Origin: Paenibacillus chibensis
Lineage (GTDB): Bacteria; Bacillota; Bacilli; Paenibacillales; Paenibacillaceae
Direction: 5' to 3'
DNA length: 64,000 bases
Assembly: GCF_004001045.1 (NCBI RefSeq)
Contig: NZ_BIMK01000017.1
Span: forward strand, 124,001 to 188,000
The notes below the pieces were generated by a model. That model was not told the DNA's origin. It searched no databases and saw only the letters and a program-made list of their open reading frames with translations. How positions within the stretch are numbered: position 1 is the stretch's first letter; the number at the start of each line of letters is the position of its first letter. The position numbers and the translations under genes were made by a program. Positions 9,435 to 18,022 of the stretch are shown in pieces.

Positions 9435-10376
9435 ATGGACACGGACAATCGGAATTCATTGCGTGAGGGAACGTTGTATTCTTTCATTTCTGCCACCTTT
9501 AAAGCCATCTCCCAAGTCATATTGATTGAAAATGCTGTTACCGGACTCCTGATTTTAATTGCCATCCTGTTATCCTCTATTCCCATCGGTTTCATCGCCC
9601 TGCTGTCAGCATTCATATCCGTTGTCATCGGCCGATTAGCCGGAGGGGATAAAACCATTGTTAACCAAGGTTTGCTCGGATATAACTCGGTGTTGGCGGG
9701 AATTGCCTTAGCCTTGAATTTGGAGGGAGGCATGCGCTGGGTCATCGCTTTGGCCGGGGCCGCTGTCGCCGCACTTTTTACCGCCGCCATGATGCATGTC
9801 ATGCGCAATGCCAAGATGCCGGTGCTGACCTTTCCGTATATCGTGCTGACTTGGTTTCTGCTGCTTGCTTCTTACCGTTTGGGGGCTTTCCAGCTAAATC
9901 CGGGGCTCGTTCCGCAGGATCTTTCGCACTGGAAGCTGCATTCCGAAGGTACACCAAACCTGTTACACGGGCTCGTGAACGGGATTGGACAAGTTTTTTT
10001 CCAGGATTATTTCTGGTCAGGAATCATCATCCTTGCGGGTGTAATTTGGGCCGGATGGCGGCTTGGGCTGTATGCGATCATCGGTTCCGTCATTGCTTGG
10101 TTAACCGCTTATGGATTAGGAGCCGAGGTCTCTCCGATCAACCTAGGGCTTTACGGATATAACGCCGTGTTAACGATGTTGGCGGTTGCTGCCGTGTTTG
10201 ATGCGAAAAGCCGTTTTGCGCCATGGACGGGAATCATTGCGGCCATCCTCTCCGTACCGGTGACGGCAAGTCTGGACACCTGGCTTTTGCCTTTCGGACT
10301 CCCGGGACTGACGATGTCGTTTGTACTGTGTACATGGCTCATTCTGGCGGCCAGAAAAATCCTTCCGAATCTTTAG
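9435..10376 (+). CDS. yut: Urea transporter (UT family channel)
   Basis: The 313-residue membrane protein is a bacterial urea channel of the UT family. It is an internal repeat: LLGYNSVLAGIALAL in the first half and NLGLYGYNAVLTMLAVA in the second are the two copies of the selectivity-filter motif. About ten hydrophobic segments are present. The start is the ATG at 9435 with AAAGGAG eight bases upstream; the frame extends twelve codons further up but has no ribosome binding site. It is transcribed divergently from ureA, which fits facilitated uptake of urea for the urease below it. Confidence 0.9.
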   Translation: MDTDNRNSLREGTLYSFISATFKAISQVILIENAVTGLLILIAILLSSIPIGFIALLSAFISVVIGRLAGGDKTIVNQGLLGYNSVLAGIALALNLEGGMRWVIALAGAAVAALFTAAMMHVMRNAKMPVLTFPYIVLTWFLLLASYRLGAFQLNPGLVPQDLSHWKLHSEGTPNLLHGLVNGIGQVFFQDYFWSGIIILAGVIWAGWRLGLYAIIGSVIAWLTAYGLGAEVSPINLGLYGYNAVLTMLAVAAVFDAKSRFAPWTGIIAAILSVPVTASLDTWLLPFGLPGLTMSFVLCTWLILAARKILPNL

Positions 10377-10447
10377 TCCATATTTTGATTCAGAAAAGGC
10401 ATACAAAAACGGCGGATGAACACTGTACATCTTTTCCGGAATGCATA

Positions 10448-10476
10448 TTGCGCCGGAAACCGGTTTACGCTATACT
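10448..10476 (+). promoter_or_regulatory. Promoter of the serS T-box leader
   Basis: TTGCGC (10448-10453) and TATACT (10471-10476) are spaced 17 bases apart. Transcription would start near 10483, giving a leader of about 245 bases. Confidence 0.55.
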
Positions 10477-10482
10477 AAGCCA

Positions 10483-10705
10483 AAAGAATCGAACAGCAAT
10501 CATTATGCCTATGATCAGCATCCAACTGTGAGGCGTTTTCGACCGGAGCAAGGCCCTGCCTTCTCCCTAAGTTGACCGGCTTTCCGTCCGTTACCGCGGA
10601 ACCAAGAGGATCGGCTCCTGCCCAAACGGCAGTCCGGTCAAGTTGGGTGGCACCGCGAGCAAGCGCTCCTCGTCCCAAAGGATGAGGGCGCTTTTTGTAT
10701 TTTTA
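10483..10705 (+). promoter_or_regulatory. T-box leader upstream of serS
   Basis: The T-box sequence TGGGTGGCACCGCG lies at 10644-10657 and matches the near-invariant core of T-box antiterminators. It is followed at once by a GC-rich terminator hairpin (AGCGC... near 10661 with ...GCGCT near 10692) and a run of T. Uncharged tRNA-Ser would be expected to stabilise the antiterminator and allow serS expression. The 5' half is short. A small hairpin (ATCAT/ATGAT at 10502-10515) is followed by serine codons AGC and TCC at 10517-10523, but I cannot assign the specifier with confidence. Confidence 0.85.
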
Positions 10706-10729
10706 CGGACAAAGGAGCTTAAACAAACG

Positions 10730-12031
10730 ATGTTAACGATGCAATTTATCCGCGAAAAAGCGGCACAGGTACAACAAACGGCGATACACAAGCATATTCC
10801 CTTTCAGGTGGAAAAACTGCTGGAATGGGATGTCACGCGCAGAGATCTGCTGCTGCAGACAGAAAGCCTGCGGGCAGAGCGCAATAAGCTGAGCAAAGAG
10901 ATCGCCCCGCTGATGAAGGAGGGCCGCAAGGAGGCCGCGGAGCCGATGATGGCCCGGGTCAAGGAGCTGAACGAGGACCTCGGCCGTTTGGAGACCGAGC
11001 TGCAGGAGGCCGAGCGTAACGTGTCGGAGATGCTAATGCTCGCGCCCAATATCGTATCGCCCGATACGCCAGTCGGCGAAGACGATAACGACAACGTCGA
11101 GGTCCGCCGGGTCGGCGAAGTTCCTTCGTTTGCGTTTGAGCTGCGGGATCATGTGACGCTCGGCGAAATGCATGACATGATCGATATTCCGCGCGGCGTG
11201 AAAACGGCAGGCACGCGCAACTATTACCTGAAGGGAGCCGGGCTCTATCTTCACCTTGCCGTACAGCGGCTCGCCCTGGATTACCTCGCGGCCCGGGGAT
11301 TTACGCCGATGGACGTGCCGGTCATGGTACGTCCCGAGGCACTGAACCGGACGGGCTTCTTTCCGACCGGCCAGGACCAGACGTTCGAGCTGGCCGATGA
11401 AGGCAAGTGGCTGGTCGGCACGTCGGAAGTATCGCTTGTCTCGTATTACAGCGATGAAATCGTGGATGCGGCGCAGCCGATCCGCCTGGCCGGCATGTCG
11501 GCATGCTATCGCCGCGAAATCGGCTCGGCCGGACGCGACGTCCGCGGCCTGTACCGCGTCCATCAGTTCGCCAAAGTGGAGCAGGTCGTGCTCTGCAAGA
11601 ATGATCCGGCGGTATCGGAAGCCGTCCTTCAGGAGATTACCGGTCATGCCGAAGGCATCCTCCAGCTGCTTGAACTTCCATACCGGGTGATGTCCGTCTG
11701 CACGGGAGACATGTCGCAGAAAACCTATAAGCAGTATGATATCGAGACCTGGATGCCCAGCCGAGCGGCTTATGGCGAGACCCATTCGTCGTCGAACCTG
11801 CTGGACTTCCAGGCCCGGCGCTCGAATATCCGCTACCGCGACGAGGAAGGAAATTTGCAGTACTGCCACACGCTGAATAATACCGCCGTCGCTTCGCCCC
11901 GCATCCTCATTCCGCTGCTCGAGAATCATCAGCAGGCGGACGGCAGCATATATATTCCTCAAGCGCTGCGGCCGTACATGGGCGGGGTAGACCGTTTAGT
12001 TCCTCCTCAACCTGAGAGGAGCGAGGCGTAA
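10730..12031 (+). CDS. serS: Seryl-tRNA synthetase, divergent form
   Basis: A class II synthetase of 433 residues that charges tRNA-Ser. The N-terminal long coiled-coil tRNA-binding arm (about residues 30-100, LRAERNKLSKEI) is intact. Motif 2 is CYRREIGSAGRDVRGLYRVHQF, and FQARRSNIRYRD follows. The motif 3 region reads TLNNTAVASPRILIPLLENHQ, unlike the TLNGSGLAVGRTLVAILEN form usual in Bacillus SerS, and EVWLPAQ is replaced by ETWMPSRAAYGETHSSSN. This suggests a paralogue or a distinct lineage. The ATG at 10730 has AAAGGAG 12 bases upstream. The T-box leader supports serine specificity. Confidence 0.85.
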   Translation: MLTMQFIREKAAQVQQTAIHKHIPFQVEKLLEWDVTRRDLLLQTESLRAERNKLSKEIAPLMKEGRKEAAEPMMARVKELNEDLGRLETELQEAERNVSEMLMLAPNIVSPDTPVGEDDNDNVEVRRVGEVPSFAFELRDHVTLGEMHDMIDIPRGVKTAGTRNYYLKGAGLYLHLAVQRLALDYLAARGFTPMDVPVMVRPEALNRTGFFPTGQDQTFELADEGKWLVGTSEVSLVSYYSDEIVDAAQPIRLAGMSACYRREIGSAGRDVRGLYRVHQFAKVEQVVLCKNDPAVSEAVLQEITGHAEGILQLLELPYRVMSVCTGDMSQKTYKQYDIETWMPSRAAYGETHSSSNLLDFQARRSNIRYRDEEGNLQYCHTLNNTAVASPRILIPLLENHQQADGSIYIPQALRPYMGGVDRLVPPQPERSEA

Positions 12032-12339
12032 GGAATCGCTGCCGCTTGGTACAGGTTACGGTGCGTATATGAGCACTCAGGTAAATCCGGGTCGCGTACC
12101 GGCCCGGTGAAGGTTATCCGGCGATACCGAACCGCCGAAGGGAGCGGGCCTATGCGGCACGTTCCTCCACCGGTTGCGGAAGGTGATTCGTGAGGAATAT
12201 ACTGGTGGTGCATAAGACCATGGCAGGAAGTTATCCATATCCATTGAACTAAAGATTATTCTCCTGCATGATCACGAATCCAAAAGAGCAATAAGATTTA
12301 ACTTCAGTTCATTTTACTCATGATACGGAGGTGGCTGGA
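12032..12339. other. Gene-free interval after serS
   Basis: I see no credible gene in these 308 bases. The first half is GC-rich with possible pairings (for example CCGGG/CCCGG between 12087 and 12108), so it could fold. The second half is AT-rich and should contain the promoter of the downstream gene. I recognise no riboswitch class. Confidence 0.35.
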
Positions 12340-12864
12340 TTGGACAATCCATCTAATGCACAAGACGCCGGGAGCCTATACCTGCAGGTTGCCACGGCAA
12401 AATTCAAGGAGCTGAAGCAGTCCGCGGAAAAAGCGATCGCCCAGATTTCCGACGACGTCAAGCTGAACTGGGCACCGAACGAGGAATCGAACAGCATTGC
12501 GGTCATCGTCAAGCATATCAGCGGCAACATGATTTCCCGCTGGACGGACTTCCTGACCTCGGACGGAGAGAAGCCCGGCCGGGACCGGGACGAGGAGTTC
12601 GAGGGCACGATTGAATCCAGGGAGGAGCTTCTCGCGGTATGGAATCGCGGTTGGGACGTCTTCCTGCAGACGCTGTCGGATCTGACAGGCGAAGATATGC
12701 TCCGGACAGTCTATATCCGTCAACAGCCCCATACTGTGCTGGAAGCCATCGAGCGCCAAATGTCGCATTATTCCAGCCATGTCGGACAAATCATCTATGC
12801 CGCTAAAATGATCCAGGGTGATGATTGGCAGACGCTGACCATCCCGCGGAAAAAGAAAGCCTGA
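12340..12864 (+). CDS. DinB/DUF1572-family protein
   Basis: A 174-residue predicted four-helix protein of the DinB-like superfamily (DUF1572). The putative metal triad histidines are visible in IVKHISGNM and in the C-terminal QMSHYSSHVGQI block. DinB-like proteins in Bacillales include thiol-transferase-like enzymes and damage-induced proteins, but the substrate of this one cannot be read from sequence. I choose TTG at 12340 as start because ACGGAGG lies directly upstream with correct spacing; a GTG at 12331 would overlap that site. Confidence 0.75.
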   Translation: MDNPSNAQDAGSLYLQVATAKFKELKQSAEKAIAQISDDVKLNWAPNEESNSIAVIVKHISGNMISRWTDFLTSDGEKPGRDRDEEFEGTIESREELLAVWNRGWDVFLQTLSDLTGEDMLRTVYIRQQPHTVLEAIERQMSHYSSHVGQIIYAAKMIQGDDWQTLTIPRKKKA

Positions 12865-12881
12865 TACGCTGAAGCGAATCC

Positions 12882-12924
12882 GCAAAAAAACAGCCTCCCG
12901 GTCCGGTTCACGGCGGGGAGGCTG
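12882..12924 (-). terminator. Terminator of the 12908-13165 gene
   Basis: On the minus strand CAGCCTCCC pairs with GGGAGGCTG and seven T residues follow. The stem overlaps the last codons of the small membrane protein gene. Confidence 0.75.
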
Positions 12925-13165
12925 ACTTCTGTTCTAATTGCAATTTTTGGTTCAAGTTCCGTAAGCGCCGCTTTTCTTCCCTTCTTCGTGCCTCCAGCGC
13001 TTGATGCTGATTCACCAGCACCAAGCCAAGCATCGCAATTACAATGCTGACTCCAACGATAAAAAGCATCTCTGCAGATCCGCCCGAAAAGACAAATACC
13101 AGGAAAAGAAAGAACGCTGCGCCGCAAAATATGCCGAGTCCCGCCATGAACTGCTTCACCTGCAC
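12908..13165 (-). CDS. Small membrane protein, unknown function
   Basis: About 85 residues with two hydrophobic segments (roughly residues 9-30 and 35-52). A charged C-terminal helix follows, rich in Arg, Lys, Glu and Gln, that could be a short coiled coil in the cytoplasm. The likely start is GTG at 13165 with GGGAGG five bases away. I do not recognise the family. It converges on the DinB-like gene. Confidence 0.55.
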   Translation of the reverse strand: MQVKQFMAGLGIFCGAAFFLFLVFVFSGGSAEMLFIVGVSIVIAMLGLVLVNQHQALEARRREEKRRLRNLNQKLQLEQKSASPP

Positions 13166-13436
13166 GATCACCTCCCTTTAGTACCCTATTTGTCACTTCC
13201 CTGTCAGCAGGTTACGGATGTTTCACACGGGCTTCCCGCTTCATATTTTCCATATATTACATATATTACATATTCGTCTATAAACCTGTACATTCCTCTT
13301 CCGTTCGCTAAAAGGGTCGCTGCGGCGCTTCTTTGCAAGCTTGATCCATTCACAATTCCCAGGCCATCTCCCCGTAACCTTTTGGATGGCTGACGCTTAT
13401 GCTGTAGCAAGGATGATCATGGGCAAGGAGAGAAGC

Positions 13437-13913
13437 ATGATGATGAAACCGGAATATTCCTTTATCCAAGCCCGGCTGAAGTCGGGAAAATATACGATGA
13501 ACAAGCTGGCCTCCGCCGGACTGACCCTGCTGATGCTGATGCTGCTGTCACGGGTGCTGCCCATGGCCCATACGCTTTGGGACGCCTCGAACGGGGAGCC
13601 TTTCGTTACACCGGAAGTATGGGTCTACAGCTATGCCATGCTGATTTCCATCGCTTCGGACGCGATCCTGGCCGTGCTCCCCCCGCTCAGCCGGCTGAAG
13701 CAGGCGGCCTTATATGCGGCCGCAGCCTACACGGTCTATTACTGCTTGTTTATCCGAACGCCAGAGTTTGACGGAATGGCAGAGCTCGCTGCCATCGCCG
13801 GTGTGTGCACCATTCTGGTCTTCTTCACCGGCAAGCGCCTGTTCTCCGGCGACTCCTTGTTTACGCCTCTTTTCGCGCTGATCGTTCCGCTGATCTGCCT
13901 GTTTTGCCTATAA
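13437..13913 (+). CDS. Hypothetical four-helix membrane protein
   Basis: A 158-residue protein with about four membrane segments and no recognised motif. The start is ATG 13437, where AAGGAG lies eight bases upstream; the open frame continues upstream without ribosome binding signal. It stands alone between genes on the other strand. Confidence 0.55.
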   Translation: MMMKPEYSFIQARLKSGKYTMNKLASAGLTLLMLMLLSRVLPMAHTLWDASNGEPFVTPEVWVYSYAMLISIASDAILAVLPPLSRLKQAALYAAAAYTVYYCLFIRTPEFDGMAELAAIAGVCTILVFFTGKRLFSGDSLFTPLFALIVPLICLFCL

Positions 13914-13945
13914 GGTCGGCTCCGCCCACCGGAGCTTCTCCCGGC

Positions 13946-15565
13946 TTACAGCGCTTCGATGAGATCGCCGGCGATCAGCGAAGACATGTGTCCGCGCCGC
14001 GATGATGCCGTCTCGCCCGCCAATCCATGGAGATACACGCCATAGGCCGCGGCCTGCGGACCGGTCAGTCCCTCTGCCAGAAGGCCTGCGATGATGCCCG
14101 TCAATACATCGCCGGAGCCGCCCGTAGCCATGCCGGCGTTGCCGGTCATGTTCACGTAAGCGGTTCCGTCCGGCGCGGCAATGACGGTTCTCGCCCCTTT
14201 GAGCACCAACGTGACCTGTTGCTCCGTTGCATACTTCACCGCGGCGGACATCCGGTCGCGCTGTACCTCCTGCGTGGACATGCCGGTTAAACGCGCCATT
14301 TCCCCTGGATGCGGGGTTAGTACCGTATCGGCCTGGCGCGACTTCCACGCGGATATATCCTTGCAGTCCGCGAGCATGTTCAAGGCGTCCGCGTCCACCA
14401 CAAGCGGACATTCCGCCTGTTCCCAAATGCGGCGCAGCCAGCGTCCATCCCCTTCAAAACGGCCAAGACCGGGTCCTGCGGCCAGGGAATCGCGGCTGGC
14501 CGCCAGCTCCAGCAAAGACGCGGCCGACCCTTCATCCCAGTCCCCGCCGCTCGCGGGGGCAAGCATGATTTCCGGGGCCGCGCCGGCCATATGCGGCAGC
14601 AGCGGCGCCGGCAGCGCCCAGGTGACGAGCCCGCTGCCGGCACGCAGCGCAGCGCGGCTGCACAGCAGGCCCGCGCCGCTCATGCGCGGGCTCCCGGCCG
14701 CCACAAGCACGTGGCCATACGTGCCTTTGTGGCCGTCCGGCGAGCGGCGGCGCGCCGTATCCACGCGCAGGCGGCCGCGCAGCACGTCTTCGGTCAGCAG
14801 GAAAGCCAGGCCCTCCTGCTGACCGCATAGCTCCGAGGGTATGCCGATGGAGCGTACCACCACCTCCCCGGCGGCTTCCGCGCCGGGGAACTGCGTCAAG
14901 CCTCGCTTCAGGAACGCGAGGCTTACGGTCAGCCGCGCCGCGATGCATGGCCGGCTGACTTCACCGGTGTCGGCGGATATCCCGCTCGGGATATCCGCCG
15001 ACACGATCGTTTTGCCGCTGGCGTTGGCTGCGGCAATCATGTCCGCATACGCGCCGCGGGGTTCCCCGTGCGCGCCTGTCCCCAGCAGGGCATCCACGAT
15101 GCCCGTGCAGGCGGCATAGTCCACGGCATCCCGGCCGTGGACAAGCAAGGGGATGCCCAGCCTTGCGGCAGCGTCCCGCTGCAGGGCTGCATCCCCTTGC
15201 AGCTGCTCCGGCGGCAGGGCGTACGCCACCGTCACGCCGATGCCGGCCTCGCGCAGATAGCGGGCGGCAACCAGTCCGTCGCCGCCGTTATTCCCCTTGC
15301 CGGCCAGAATGAGCCAATGCTCCCGCTCCGGATGCGCAAGCGCCAGCGCTTCGTCTGCGCGGATCACGCCGCGGAGATCTCCCTCCATCCCCGTGTCCGC
15401 TCGAAGCTTCCCTGCCGCCGTGCCGCTGCGTTCCCGGCACAGCCGAATGACTTCCTCCGCGATCGCTTTGCCCGCATTCTCCATCAAAGCCATCGAGGGT
15501 ATGCCGATTTCCTCGATGGTGCGGAGATCCAGCTCCCGCATTTGCGCTGAGGTCACGATGTACAT
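13946..15565 (-). CDS. nnr: Bifunctional NAD(P)HX epimerase/dehydratase
   Basis: This fused enzyme repairs hydrated NAD(P)H. The N-terminal YjeF domain (residues about 1-215) is the epimerase, with KGNNGGDGLVAARYL and IPSGISADTGEV. The C-terminal ribokinase-like domain (about 235-539) is the ADP/ATP-dependent dehydratase, with GSPRMSGAGLLCSRAALRAG, DADALNML, LTPHPGEMARLTG and the catalytic block GGSGDVLTGIIAGLL. Length is somewhat above the usual 500, because of insertions such as residues 50-75. GGGGGAG precedes the ATG. The gene is more GC-rich than its surroundings. Confidence 0.92.
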   Translation of the reverse strand: MYIVTSAQMRELDLRTIEEIGIPSMALMENAGKAIAEEVIRLCRERSGTAAGKLRADTGMEGDLRGVIRADEALALAHPEREHWLILAGKGNNGGDGLVAARYLREAGIGVTVAYALPPEQLQGDAALQRDAAARLGIPLLVHGRDAVDYAACTGIVDALLGTGAHGEPRGAYADMIAAANASGKTIVSADIPSGISADTGEVSRPCIAARLTVSLAFLKRGLTQFPGAEAAGEVVVRSIGIPSELCGQQEGLAFLLTEDVLRGRLRVDTARRRSPDGHKGTYGHVLVAAGSPRMSGAGLLCSRAALRAGSGLVTWALPAPLLPHMAGAAPEIMLAPASGGDWDEGSAASLLELAASRDSLAAGPGLGRFEGDGRWLRRIWEQAECPLVVDADALNMLADCKDISAWKSRQADTVLTPHPGEMARLTGMSTQEVQRDRMSAAVKYATEQQVTLVLKGARTVIAAPDGTAYVNMTGNAGMATGGSGDVLTGIIAGLLAEGLTGPQAAAYGVYLHGLAGETASSRRGHMSSLIAGDLIEAL

Positions 15566-15674
15566 GTTTTCTCCCCCTCTTTTTCATAAATGTATGCTGC
15601 TGCTGTGTATGCAAAAGGCAGCGCCGCACGTCTCTTTCGTGCGGCAGCTGCCCTTTGCTGTACATCCCAGATGC

Positions 15675-16328
15675 TTAATAAGCCGCCGTAAAACGGGAGC
15701 TCACAAAATACGGGTCTTCCATCTCATCAATCAGCGCCGCCGCCAAATCTCCCGTCGTAATCCGGCTTACCCCAAGTTCATCCGTGATCAAACGGTCGAT
15801 CCCGATGCGGAAATTCCCGCTGCGGCGTCCGTCCTCCAGCACGGATGCCGGGCTGAGATAGGTCCATTCCAGATCGGACTGGCTGTAAATTTCGTAGGCG
15901 TCGGCATGAGCCTTCGCCAACGGATAGACCTCTGCCGGGAAGGAAGGCGTATCCATCAGACGGACGCCTTCATCGGTCATCAGGCTGCCCGCGCCGCCAA
16001 CCACCAGCAGCCGCTCGGCCCCGGAACGGCGTACGCCCTCGACCAGAGAACGGGCGGCCTCCAGCAGCTCCGCTTCGGAGCCGAATTTCGGACCGTACGC
16101 GCTGATCACCGCCTCACGTCCGCGCGTATGCTCTTCCACCGATGCCGGATCCAAAATGTCTCCCTGCACCACATGCAGGCGTTCATGCTTTTCTGTCAGC
16201 TTCGAAACATCGCGTACCACGGCTGTCACCTCATGCTCGCGGCTCAGCGCTTCCTTCAGGATGGCTTGTCCAACGGTACCGGTTGCACCAAAAATCGTTA
16301 TATTCATAGGGTGAATGGTTTCTGTCAT
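15675..16328 (-). CDS. NmrA-like NAD(P)-binding oxidoreductase
   Basis: A 217-residue atypical short-chain dehydrogenase with the Rossmann motif TIFGATGTVGQAILKEAL near the N-terminus and no Tyr-x-x-x-Lys pair in the usual place. It resembles Bacillus YwnB-type proteins; the substrate is unknown. The ATG at 16328 follows GAGGAG with good spacing. It lies between the NAD(P)HX repair gene and a DUF421 gene, both on the same strand. Confidence 0.75.
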   Translation of the reverse strand: MTETIHPMNITIFGATGTVGQAILKEALSREHEVTAVVRDVSKLTEKHERLHVVQGDILDPASVEEHTRGREAVISAYGPKFGSEAELLEAARSLVEGVRRSGAERLLVVGGAGSLMTDEGVRLMDTPSFPAEVYPLAKAHADAYEIYSQSDLEWTYLSPASVLEDGRRSGNFRIGIDRLITDELGVSRITTGDLAAALIDEMEDPYFVSSRFTAAY

Positions 16329-16457
16329 GAAATAAATCTCCTCTTGTCTATTTTTCCATAGTCCTGTGCACCTGTTCATTCCGTGCGTACTTCTATATTA
16401 CCCGCAAATGCCCTTCCCTGCCCGCAAAATGTTGAATTATGATCCGCATTCGGCAAT

Positions 16458-17147
16458 TTATGCGTAATTACGCTTATGCTCCAGCACGTATAAGCCCCGT
16501 CCCTCCTGCCATTCCGCATAGGCGATCGCTTCCAGATCGTCATACCCGTTTTGCCGGAGCTGCCGCTTCAGCCATAGGCTGTCCTTGCCGATGGCTTTCA
16601 GGCCATCCTCATTGATCCGGCCGTTTTCCAGCAGATTGTACGTCAGCCCCGGATCATCCTTTGCCAGACCCAGATCGGATTTTTGCATCGCCTCGTACTC
16701 GCTGTTTTTCATCACGCTCAGCGAACCGTTTGTCTCGAAAATGGCATAGGAAACCTCCCGCACGGAAAAAATATCCTTCTGACGCAGCATCATCAGCAGC
16801 TGCTCGAAGTCCAGGCGGTTTCTCTTCATTTCCAGGACATCCACCTGCCCGTTGCGGATGAGAATGGAAGGCGAGCCTTCCAGCGGCCCGCGGGTTTTCC
16901 TGGCATATTGGGTTACTTTTTCAAATACATAAGATAAAATAAACCATACAGCCAGTGAAAACAAAAGCTGGCCCAAGTGAACGTCTTCCTGATATACGGT
17001 ATTGCCCACCAGCTCGCTCAGCATGAGCGAAGACACAAAATCAAAGGGAGTCAGCTGGGAAATCTCTTTTTTGCCCAAACATCGCGTCATGATCCACAGA
17101 CCGAGAAAACCGGCAATCAGCTTGACTGAAATCATTCCCATATCCAT
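16458..17147 (-). CDS. DUF421/YetF-type membrane protein
   Basis: A 229-residue protein with three N-terminal membrane segments and a soluble C-terminal domain. Family blocks are TRCLGKKEISQLTPFDFV, FSLAVWFILSYV and LIRNGQVDVLEMKRNRLDFEQLLMMLRQKDIF. Homologues in Bacillus (YetF, YdfS and YrbG type) affect spore germination or are uncharacterised. GGGAGG lies before the ATG. Confidence 0.85.
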   Translation of the reverse strand: MDMGMISVKLIAGFLGLWIMTRCLGKKEISQLTPFDFVSSLMLSELVGNTVYQEDVHLGQLLFSLAVWFILSYVFEKVTQYARKTRGPLEGSPSILIRNGQVDVLEMKRNRLDFEQLLMMLRQKDIFSVREVSYAIFETNGSLSVMKNSEYEAMQKSDLGLAKDDPGLTYNLLENGRINEDGLKAIGKDSLWLKRQLRQNGYDDLEAIAYAEWQEGRGLYVLEHKRNYA

Positions 17148-17293
17148 TGCAAAGCCTCCCTGGCAAGTCCTTTTGTTATCTATTTACCCACCGGTGCCAA
17201 AGGTTGAAAAACGCCCTTCCCTTGCAATCGGAGAAAATGGGTAATAAATCAGGAAATCTTTCGCATGGTTTTGTTTAAGGAGCTGATGAATGC

Positions 17294-17947
17294 ATGATTG
17301 CAGAGTACATCATCCGACTGGCGGTGGCCGGGCTGCTTGGCGCCGTCATCGGTTTGGAGCGTGAACTGAGAGCCAAGGAGGCCGGGCTCAGAACCCATTT
17401 TCTCGTTGCCGTCGGCAGCGCGCTCATTATGCTGGTATCGCAGTACGGCTTTGCCCAGGTACTGGATCATGATCATATCGCGCTGGATCCCAGCCGGATT
17501 GCGGCCCAGGCGGTGAGCGGCATCGGCTTTCTCGGGGCGGGCATGATCATCATCGAGCGAAAAATGGTGCGCGGCCTCACGACCGCCGCGGGCGTGTGGG
17601 CAACCTCAGGCATCGGCCTGACCATCGGCTCAGGCATGTATGCGGCTGGCATCAGCGCCACCATCCTCGTCATGATCGGGCTGGAGCTGCTCAGCATGAT
17701 TTTCAAAACCGGCCGCTCCATTAACATTTCCTTTGAGCTGGAGGATAAGGAATCGGTGCAGCCGATCCTGAAATCGCTTGCGGCCCGGAAAATTTTCATC
17801 TCCTCCTACGAGATGGAGGAAATCGCCGAAAGACCCGGCGTCTTCCTTCTCAAAATCGAGGGGAAGGCCAAGCATAACGGCACCCTGCAGGAGCTGCTCG
17901 GCGATTTGGATCATCTGCCGCATATTTTGTCCGCCAAGCTTGAATAA
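17294..17947 (+). CDS. MgtC/SapB-family membrane protein
   Basis: The 217-residue protein carries the MgtC/SapB N-terminal membrane domain, with VAGLLGAVIGLERELRAKEAGLRTHFLVAVGSAL and the block AQAVSGIGFLGAGMIIIER here split over residues 3-100. A C-terminal ACT-like domain follows (about 145-215). Close relatives modulate F1Fo ATP synthase or magnesium homeostasis in some pathogens; the role in this organism is unknown. It is divergent from the DUF421 gene. AAGGAG is about 11 bases upstream of the ATG. Confidence 0.85.
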   Translation: MIAEYIIRLAVAGLLGAVIGLERELRAKEAGLRTHFLVAVGSALIMLVSQYGFAQVLDHDHIALDPSRIAAQAVSGIGFLGAGMIIIERKMVRGLTTAAGVWATSGIGLTIGSGMYAAGISATILVMIGLELLSMIFKTGRSINISFELEDKESVQPILKSLAARKIFISSYEMEEIAERPGVFLLKIEGKAKHNGTLQELLGDLDHLPHILSAKLE

Positions 17948-18022
17948 ACGGTTCATTCGAAATATTGAAATCCGGACGCTGTTATGCAATAGTGAAAACA
18001 AAAGCGATGAAGGAGGAGTGCG

